Shown here one piece after another: positions 59,484-64,000 of a stretch of 64,000 nt of DNA. The notes beneath the pieces are model-generated. The model did not search any database. It worked only from the letters and a program-made list of their open reading frames with translations, and was not told the DNA's origin. The DNA comes from Macropodus opercularis (Eukaryota; Chordata; Actinopteri; Anabantiformes; Osphronemidae): contig CM061109.1 of NCBI GenBank assembly GCA_030770545.1, positions 17,840,001-17,904,000 on the forward strand, read 5' to 3'. Made by a program: the position numbers and the translations under genes. Within the stretch, counting starts at the first letter, position 1, and every line of letters starts with the position of its first letter.

Positions 59484-62400
59484 GTCCTTTGTCAACTTCT
59501 GAATAGGATGTCAGGATATGAAGATGCTATTTTGACCGGTATACTCCAGCTGGATTTGTATTGTTTTCAGTTGTCATTAGAGAAGGTGCACGTTGGCTGT
59601 GTCAGGAACATCATGTACTTTCTTCCAGTGAGGAGACAACCACTGAGTCTTTACTGAAAGCTGTGAACCACCACCTCAGAAAGGTTAGCAAGTCAATGGT
59701 AGAACTGCGTGAAGTTGCTCCTCAGGCCATCAGATGCTCCCTCAAGGACCTGGTCCCATATGACTTGGTAAGACTACAAGTATGCATATAGAGGCAATAT
59801 CTGTTTTGTCAAATCATTCATATTTAATCTGCAATGGACGTGGAAGGTATTAGTGTTTTTAAATTAACATTTTTTTTCTTAGATGAAAGGCTGGAGTAAA
59901 GAAGCACAGGTTGAATTTCAAAACGTGGTTGGAAGTGTAGCTGTGGAGATGCAAACTTTGGGGCAGGATAGATATTCTCTCTTGGTGGACTTAAGGAAAG
60001 CTCCCATGGACCAATGCAGGGACGCACCCATCTCTGTCAGAGAGTACCTTGTTTTGATTGAAGTGGCCAGGTACATGATTCTGAAGGACAATTGAGGCTG
60101 ATGTAAAGTGAATGGTCAACATCCAAAATGAATAAACTCCCTACTTAGACTTCCTGATGATGTGCCTTCCCCCCTCTGCTCTAACAGGTTTTATTCTCCA
60201 GTGTCATTGGGCAGAATTCCTCTGCTGTACTATTCTTCTGTCTGTCCAAAGATCAACACAGAGCTGAGTGCTGTGGTGTCCCACATCAACAACCCAGCTG
60301 ACTTCTACGTTCAGTTGGTACTGTGCATGCATGTGAACATGAATATGCAGGAGTGTGAATAAAATTAACTGAACAAATGCTTGTTCCCTCACTGCTTTCC
60401 ATTCTACCAACCAGGTTGACAACATGGAGTCCTTGTTGCTCTCACAAAGGCTCCAGGAATGTTACAGTGAAGCAGCCATGTCTGGAAAGGACCTCAGTGT
60501 CTACTGCCCCACAATGGGACAAGCTTGTATTGCCCGCTATGACGACATGTGGTACAGAGCTGTGGTAATAGGTCAGGTCATAAAATAGTAGTGCGTGATG
60601 CGACCTATTTAGAATTTTATTGGTCTTACGAAATATGAACACAAGTTCTGCCACCGCTGCTCTAATTTCACATTTAAGCGTCATCTTCTTGTGTGTAGGT
60701 CAGGAAGGGAGCACAAAGGTGGAGGTGCAGTATGTAGACTTTGGCAACAAAAATGTTTTGCCAATCAGCGACGTGAGGAAAATCAAGGATGAGTTTTTCG
60801 CCCTTCCTTCCATGGTCAGAGCACACAAATGAATTTCTCTCTTCAGTTTTGGAAAGAGCGTAAACACACATCTACACAATGCATCAAGCGTTCTGGCTGA
60901 AGTGTGTTCTTTGTGTGTGTGACAAACAATTTCTGATATGTATTCATTGGAATTCAGATATGTACCTCTGCTCAGTGTGCCAGGAGTCGCTCCCGAAATA
61001 TTTAATGTAATGTTCTCTTCTGCTATTAAGGCAATCCACTGCTGTTTGTCTGAGGTGATTCCTCTGGAGGGAGAGAACTGGAGTGACGCCTGCACAGACA
61101 GACTGATCAGCCTTGCTCATCAGAAACTGGTCACTATTGTGGCAACAGGTACAGTTCAGAGGATGTAGATGAATGGATTATAAAAACGTTACAGATGGTT
61201 GTACAGACTTGTGTGTGTGAGATATTGATCATGTATTGTATACTTATACACAGTGAACTTATTGTTTTCCTTCCAGCAACGGTCCCTAAGACTGAGCCTC
61301 TGCCAGTCAAACTGTTTGAGAGTGGCGTGAATGGGCCTCTGGTCAACTTAGCTGAGCTGCTAGTCAGAGAGCAACTGGCCTGCTTCAAAGAGCGGTGAGA
61401 CTTGTCTGAAGTGTCTCCTATAACCTGTATAGTAACAGCTATTCAGAAGACAAATGCTGCTCAACGTTTGCGTATAGGTATCGGTGTGTAAAGGTTTTTA
61501 TGTTTCTCACCTTTTTGGATTAATGCCTTTTCTTTAAGGTTTCATTTCTACATTTGTCATGCAGAGTTGTGTCTAAACCTGCCAGTCCCCGTGGTGATGA
61601 TTCTACCATATGGGATCCTCCACTTGGTCTCGGCTCAGAGCTGGAGGGCGTTACTTCCCTGGAGCACAATGCCTCTGGAGCACAGGTTGGAGAGCCACTG
61701 GCTCCTCAATATCAGTTGAGGCTCCCTGCTCAACTCAAAGACCTCAAAGTCAGAGTCAGCCATGTAAACTCACCGAGCAGCTTCTACGTTCTGTTCACCC
61801 AGTGGGACTCCCAACTCAAAAGGTTAGAATCTTAAACACGTTATTTCACTCAATAACTCAAATACCTGTAGTAAATGGTTTGGGGAGATGAACATTTCAA
61901 GATAGTTTAAAGTTTGTGTGACAAATGGGCAATTAAATATTTGTGTGTGCAATATTATGTATGACTGCAAAACTGGACTTCCGTTAATCAGGTTTGCTTG
62001 TTTGCTTGCACGTTTTTCAGTGTATTTAGGGAGTTGAAGGAGCAGTGTGGACGTATGGAGCCCCAAGATGTGGCCTGGAAGGTGGACATGTACTGCGCTG
62101 CTCAAATTGATGGGGGTTGGGAGCGAGGACAGATCTGCTCTGATGTCACATCCAGCGGTATTGCAGAGGTATAAGAGCTCTGCTTCCAAGGCGGCCACTA
62201 CATTTTAAAATTAGCATAGTGCAGCCACACTCAAGTATGTTGTAAATAAACAAGAATTTCTTTCTAACCACTTTTTCTGAATTTGTCTGTCTTTTAACAC
62301 TACATCGTTCCTTTTACTTTGTCTGGTGCCAGGTGCTGCGCTGTGACCACGGCAGCACGGTGAAGCTTCATATCTGCAACCTGCGGCCGCTGCCATCCTC

Positions 62401-63643
62401 ATTGATGGGATCTCTGGCGCTGGAGTGCACTCTCACTGACATCAGGTTTCACTCATGGGGCATGTTTCTATTTGTTCCGTGTCTTGTTTCATTTTAGATG
62501 ATGGCTCATGTTCTCATCTTCTTTCAGGCCTGCAGGAGGTGTATCCACCTGGACGGCTACAGCCTGCGACTTGCTCTCCTACTACTTGAGTGGAGCCTCA
62601 GCCACTGTGACAATCCAGGTGTTACTCTCTGCTTGTCAGACATATTGTCAAATACATTTTCATCTACATATTTTGTGTTTTTATACCACAGCAATGTTTT
62701 CAGATTTGTGTGTGTCACTTTTGTTCTCCCCTTTGTCTTTGTTGGTGTAGTGACCTAATTTTTGTGTCTGTCCCACCTCTGCTGCTGCTCAGGAGCTGAC
62801 AGATGAGCGTCCTGTACCTGTCACTCTGTTCTGCTCCAACAAGATTGGACAGTTTGTCAGCATTGCAGACTTCCTTGCCAGTGAGGGCCTCGCTCTTAAG
62901 GAAAGAAACCCAAGGTTGTTTTTTTGCGCACCACAAGCACTACAGTACTTGTTTGTGTGAACATTATGGTTGGTTGTCCAGCCTCACTGTGCAGAAGATC
63001 CTTCCACAACAGTATTACACTCACAGCCACAATACATAAATAGCTATGGAAGACTAACTTTAAATACTACCTTTTTGTTGACTACTTGTACATTTACAAT
63101 ATTTTAATTCATATCATTTAATTTTTGCCATTTCTGAATGACAGGTTTTTTTCTTTTTTCTTCAGAGATGCTGTGATTCAAAAAGAAAGTGATGCGTATT
63201 CTTCTGTGAGCCAGACGCAAACTAAAACTGATGGCGAGACACCAGACTCCCTTCATTCTGCACGTTCTTTTACTTCTCATCCTACCTTCCTCATCCCCAG
63301 TGCTGTTCATCCAAAACCTGCCCCCCGCACCATTATGTCTGCTCAGAAGGTGACCTCACAGACACGCACAGTCAGGCTGGAAGCTTATTTTCTGGGATGT
63401 GGATTTATTGATTTTGTTTGGTCACGTTTTTAAAACTAATCAATGTTTGTGATAGCTAAAGCTACAACAAATCAAATATCCATGCAAGTAATGCATTTAA
63501 GTAAGTCTATGAAAATGGCTTGTGTGCGCAGGTGTCGACTCAGTTGTACCAACCTCCAGAGTTACCAGGCCTTGGTCACGTCAAGATAAGCATTTCTGCT
63601 GTTGGAGAAGACGGTGTCATTTACGCCAGAACACACAATGCAG
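55155..63643 (+). CDS. rnf17: RING finger protein 17 / Tudor domain protein 4, 5' part (27 exons, partial)
   Basis: Germ-granule scaffold. In mouse RNF17 is needed for spermiogenesis and restrains piRNA ping-pong in germ cells. Twenty-seven GT-AG exons join without a frame break into 3,613 nt (1,204 codons plus one base). Order: C3HC4 RING finger (C12, C15, C36, H38, C41, C44, C56, C59), coiled coil (about 110-245), Ser/Lys-rich linker with conserved SPDVIIEEF (366-374), Tudor 1 (about 415-650), Tudor 2 (about 680-865, complete cage motifs W738-Y739-R740 and D758-F759-G760-N761), Tudor 3 (about 920-1105, degenerate cage) and the first strands of Tudor 4 (about 1185 on). The motif order and RPAGGxxxWTATACD block match mammalian RNF17. 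That protein is about 1,620 residues, so about a quarter lies beyond the right edge. Introns are mostly 70-500 nt. The start ATG has a strong Kozak context (A at -3, G at +4). Confidence 0.96.
55222..55953. other. rnf17: rnf17 intron 1 with GCTAGC/GCTAAC cluster
   Basis: The 732-nt first intron is the gene's longest. Its first 320 bp carry at least nine GCTAGC, GCTAAC or GTTAGC hexamers (from 55,297 to 55,531), several overlapping. No exon or transposon was recognised. Confidence 0.75.
55954..56066 (+). CDS. rnf17: rnf17 coding exon 2 (RING finger core)
   Basis: One hundred thirteen nt from CTTTTGCAG to GAG|GTAAAA. Encodes CNLPRLLLCGHIYCTVCLRS and MIKCPTCE. The C-G-H-x2-C-x2-C and CPTC motifs complete a C3HC4 RING. 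All eight ligands are present, so zinc binding is expected; E3 ligase activity is not shown for the family. Confidence 0.96.
56281..56378 (+). CDS. rnf17: rnf17 coding exon 3
   Basis: Ninety-eight nt from TTTCTGTAG to AAAAG|GTACAA. Encodes VESTLPEGGVDGLQEDSRII and GLIYTAKINKMK, corresponding to the KEDSxI segment after the mammalian RING. Confidence 0.88.
56544..56631 (+). CDS. rnf17: rnf17 coding exon 4
   Basis: Eighty-eight nt from TTCCTGAAG to CAG|GTAAGC. Encodes SHRCDGSKNQRSLKASPSKD and INANIEDMVQ, a low-complexity link into the coiled coil. Confidence 0.85.
56718..56807 (+). CDS. rnf17: rnf17 coding exon 5 (coiled coil)
   Basis: Ninety nt from TTTTTTTAG to GAG|GTAAAA. Encodes PALIEKIERAVDEALAQAAE and NLAQLEHIHE, an amphipathic helix with heptad leucine/isoleucine spacing. 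Mammalian IDEALNTAHHSFEQL aligns. Confidence 0.92.
56998..57101 (+). CDS. rnf17: rnf17 coding exon 6 (coiled coil)
   Basis: One hundred four nt from CTATGCAG to AAGTG|GTACGT. Encodes TLSARVAQQVTKERVRLETE and IKQVADKALHSVQK, continuing the helix without proline. The split tryptophan codon is completed by exon 7. Confidence 0.92.
57310..57478 (+). CDS. rnf17: rnf17 coding exon 7 (coiled coil end)
   Basis: One hundred sixty-nine nt from TGTAAACAG to AAG|GTTTGA. Encodes RDLQLNQLTEVEPQFSTSKA, QVSRVQERLKSLELAMQMAR and FLEQYCTLDK. Mammalian MNIARALQLSPSLRTYCDLNQ aligns with the end. Confidence 0.93.
57685..57761 (+). CDS. rnf17: rnf17 coding exon 8
   Basis: Seventy-seven nt from GGCTGACAG to ACAAG|GTCTGT. 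Encodes VLETLQAPVDKRSFDMNSIT and VDSTT, part of the weakly conserved linker. Confidence 0.88.
57857..57931 (+). CDS. rnf17: rnf17 coding exon 9
   Basis: Seventy-five nt from GCGTTTTAG to AGCA|GTGAGT. Encodes YVLQSEGLNQSLTLCLKRED and NRQK. Supported by frame continuity and splice sites rather than by similarity. Confidence 0.82.
58156..58418 (+). CDS. rnf17: rnf17 coding exon 10 (linker with conserved acidic motif)
   Basis: Two hundred sixty-three nt from CCTTTTTAG to AAAG|GTGTGT. A serine/lysine-rich linker ending in GSDLGSPDVIIEEFLDETPE. The SPDVIIEE motif is shared with mammalian RNF17. Confidence 0.94.
58546..58641 (+). CDS. rnf17: rnf17 coding exon 11
   Basis: Ninety-six nt from TTGTGCAG to AAATG|GTAAGA. 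Encodes VLPPTGPELANDKLRIKRGR and KNQKRFIGNKRN, a strongly basic patch that could bind RNA or serve as a localisation signal (inference). Confidence 0.85.
58923..59081 (+). CDS. rnf17: rnf17 coding exon 12 (Tudor 1, N-terminal part)
   Basis: One hundred fifty-nine nt from ATTCCCAG to ACTG|GTGAGT. Encodes WVVVTHIVNPSHFYVHYVAE and the following helix. VxHIxxPxxFYV is the entry strand of extended Tudor domains; mammalian FVSHVIDPCHFYIRKY aligns. Confidence 0.96.
59242..59413 (+). CDS. rnf17: rnf17 coding exon 13 (Tudor 1 core)
   Basis: One hundred seventy-two nt from TCTCTCTAG to CAGAG|GTACAC. Encodes MIFVKWKRGLWCRANVVEVV and VRVFFFDYGLIKSIYIQ. The WxR and DYG core motifs are present, but the usual WYR is WCR and the asparagine after DYG is leucine. 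An alternative donor at 59,436 fits an alternative acceptor of exon 14. Confidence 0.94.
59444..59482 (+). repeat. (TG)n microsatellite in rnf17 intron 13
   Basis: About nineteen TG units starting 30 nt after the exon 13 donor in an intron of only 167 nt. UG repeats in RNA bind TDP-43 and CELF proteins, so length changes could alter splicing (inference). Confidence 0.95.
59581..59767 (+). CDS. rnf17: rnf17 coding exon 14 (Tudor 1, C-terminal part)
   Basis: One hundred eighty-seven nt from GTCATTAG to GACTTG|GTAAGA. Encodes EGARWLCQEHHVLSSSEETT, TESLLKAVNHHLRK and CSLKDLVPYDL. PxxxxCSLKDIVP is conserved in mammals. A better-looking acceptor 10 nt upstream would put a stop in frame unless exon 13 uses its later donor. 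Confidence 0.9.
59883..60070 (+). CDS. rnf17: rnf17 coding exon 15 (end of Tudor 1 unit)
   Basis: One hundred eighty-eight nt from TTTTCTTAG to GCCAG|GTACAT. Encodes GWSKEAQVEFQNVVGSVAVE, YSLLVDLRKAP and PISVREYLVLIEVA. This is the staphylococcal-nuclease-like half of the extended Tudor fold (mammalian GWEEEAKVEFLKMVNN). Confidence 0.95.
60188..60317 (+). CDS. rnf17: rnf17 coding exon 16 (Tudor 2 start)
   Basis: One hundred thirty nt from CTCTAACAG to CAGTTG|GTACTG. Encodes FYSPVSLGRIPLLYYSSVCP and TELSAVVSHINNPADFYVQL. The VSHINNPADFYVQL strand matches mammalian VCHINSPGDFYLQL. Confidence 0.95.
60415..60571 (+). CDS. rnf17: rnf17 coding exon 17 (Tudor 2 core)
   Basis: One hundred fifty-seven nt from TACCAACCAG to ATAG|GTCAGG. 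Encodes LQECYSEAAMSGKDLSVYCP, MGQACIARYDDMWYRAVVI. WYRA is the canonical aromatic-cage strand, so binding of symmetrically dimethylated arginine is plausible for this domain. Confidence 0.97.
60699..60814 (+). CDS. rnf17: rnf17 coding exon 18 (Tudor 2 core)
   Basis: One hundred sixteen nt from TGTGTGTAG to TCCATG|GTCAGA. Encodes STKVEVQYVDFGNKNVLPIS and DVRKIKDEFFALPSM. VxYVDFGN is the Tudor signature; DVRKIKDEFxxxP is identical in mammals. Confidence 0.97.
61031..61148 (+). CDS. rnf17: rnf17 coding exon 19 (Tudor 2 C-terminal half)
   Basis: One hundred eighteen nt from GCTATTAAG to ACAG|GTACAG. Encodes AIHCCLSEVIPLEGENWSDA and LAHQKLVTIVAT, the linker and nuclease-like fold that follow each Tudor core. 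Confidence 0.93.
61277..61394 (+). CDS. rnf17: rnf17 coding exon 20
   Basis: One hundred eighteen nt from TCCTTCCAG to GAGCG|GTGAGA. Encodes LPVKLFESGVNGPLVNLAEL and LVREQLACFKE. Mammalian LLVELFDSLGAP and LVKEGLASYE align. Confidence 0.94.
61565..61822 (+). CDS. rnf17: rnf17 coding exon 21 (Tudor 3 start)
   Basis: Two hundred fifty-eight nt from GTCATGCAG to AAAAG|GTTAGA. A linker with WDPP (mammalian EVWDPSPEE), then LKVRVSHVNSPSSFYVLFTQ, the entry strand of Tudor 3. Confidence 0.94.
62021..62168 (+). CDS. rnf17: rnf17 coding exon 22 (Tudor 3 core)
   Basis: One hundred forty-eight nt from GTTTTTCAG to GCAGAG|GTATAA. Encodes VAWKVDMYCAAQIDGGWERG and QICSDVTSSGIAE. The aromatic WYR is replaced by WER, so the methylarginine cage is incomplete. 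Confidence 0.95.
62333..62445 (+). CDS. rnf17: rnf17 coding exon 23 (Tudor 3)
   Basis: One hundred thirteen nt from TGGTGCCAG to ATCAG|GTTTCA. Encodes VLRCDHGSTVKLHICNLRPL and LALECTLTDI. CDHGS stands where active Tudor domains have DFGN. LxLECxLxDIRP is conserved in mammals. Confidence 0.95.
62528..62618 (+). CDS. rnf17: rnf17 coding exon 24
   Basis: Ninety-one nt from CTTTCAG to ATCCAG|GTGTTA. Encodes RPAGGVSTWTATACDLLSYY and LSGASATVTIQ, nearly the mammalian [20 protein letters not shown]. This is one of the most diagnostic stretches for RNF17. Confidence 0.97.
62793..62914 (+). CDS. rnf17: rnf17 coding exon 25
   Basis: One hundred twenty-two nt from CTGCTCAG to CCAAG|GTTGTT. Encodes RPVPVTLFCSNKIGQFVSIA and DFLASEGLALKERNP; mammalian [20 protein letters not shown] and YLIKKGLALRERR align. 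Confidence 0.95.
63166..63349 (+). CDS. rnf17: rnf17 coding exon 26 (linker)
   Basis: One hundred eighty-four nt from TTCTTCAG to CAGAAG|GTGACC. A serine/threonine-rich linker between Tudor 3 and Tudor 4, supported by frame and splice sites; similarity to mammals is low, as expected of the linker. Confidence 0.88.
63532..63643 (+). CDS. rnf17: rnf17 coding exon 27 (Tudor 4 start)
   Basis: One hundred twelve nt from GTGTGCGCAG to GCAG|GTGCAC. Encodes LYQPPELPGLGHVKISISAV and GEDGVIYARTHNA. Mammalian YKPPAIPNMNVFEATVSCVG and DDGTIF align. The gene continues beyond the window; a possible next acceptor (TGTCAG) lies at 63,988-63,993. Confidence 0.93.
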
Positions 63644-64000
63644 GTGCACATAGCGTGGCGTCATTACACAAACGCATTTTTACTGCTGCGTGATCTGTTA
63701 ACACACAAACGGGCTGTGGCTGGAAGGAGCCGATACGAAGCCGTCTGTGTGTAACATGGCGGTCACACTTGTACTATGATTGACTTTGTTGTTTAAGGCC
63801 CAGATATTAATACATTTTTTGTTTGACTGGTCATTTTTACTACAAATGTGTTTTGTTTAAATATGACCGAAATTGCAAAACAGATGACATCTAAGTTTAG
63901 ACTTTATTGAAAGGACCAAATAAACCGATAATCAGATTTAAAAGCAAAATTGTAAATAACAGTATGTTGTAACTAAGAGGCTTGTGTGTGTCAGCCTGTC

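Overview
This window is teleost fish nuclear DNA, probably from a percomorph (spiny-rayed) fish. The evidence is two vertebrate genes with GT-AG introns, very short introns in one of them, abundant CA/GT and CT microsatellites, and relics of typical fish transposons: the 3' tail of an L2-type LINE, a tRNA-headed SINE, and termini of a Tc1-like or MITE family. There are no bacterial-style operons, CRISPR arrays or complete RNA genes.

Left block, about 1-14,700, minus strand: the 5' part of arhgap20, a Rho GTPase-activating protein. Twelve coding exons were placed by eye. They join in frame into about 485 residues: N-terminus, PH domain, Ras-associating (RA) domain and the first part of the RhoGAP domain with its arginine finger. 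The gene starts at 14,424, has a CpG-rich, ETS-site-bearing promoter region at 14,425-14,700, and runs off the left edge.

Middle block, about 14,700-55,050: 40 kb in which I can support no protein-coding gene. It holds microsatellites, a few decayed transposons, an AT palindrome and many chance ORFs. Two places deserve attention: a GC-rich minus-strand stretch at 25.5-26.1 kb ending in a consensus splice donor (possible first exon), and the general emptiness of a region bounded by two divergently transcribed 5' ends.

Right block, 55,155-64,000, plus strand: rnf17 (TDRD4), the RING-finger and multi-Tudor protein of germ granules. Twenty-seven coding exons join in one continuous frame of 1,204 codons plus one base. 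They cover the RING finger, a coiled coil, a charged linker, three extended Tudor domains and the start of a fourth; the gene runs off the right edge. A palindromic E-box lies about 46 bp before the ATG, and the first intron begins with a dense cluster of GCTAGC/GCTAAC hexamers.

The two genes lie head-to-head and have unrelated roles: cytoskeletal GTPase signalling and germline piRNA granules. Their human orthologues are on different chromosomes (11q and 13q), so the adjacency is a point of synteny rather than a functional module. Exon coordinates come from splice sites, reading frame and recognised family sequence; no alignment or search could be run.
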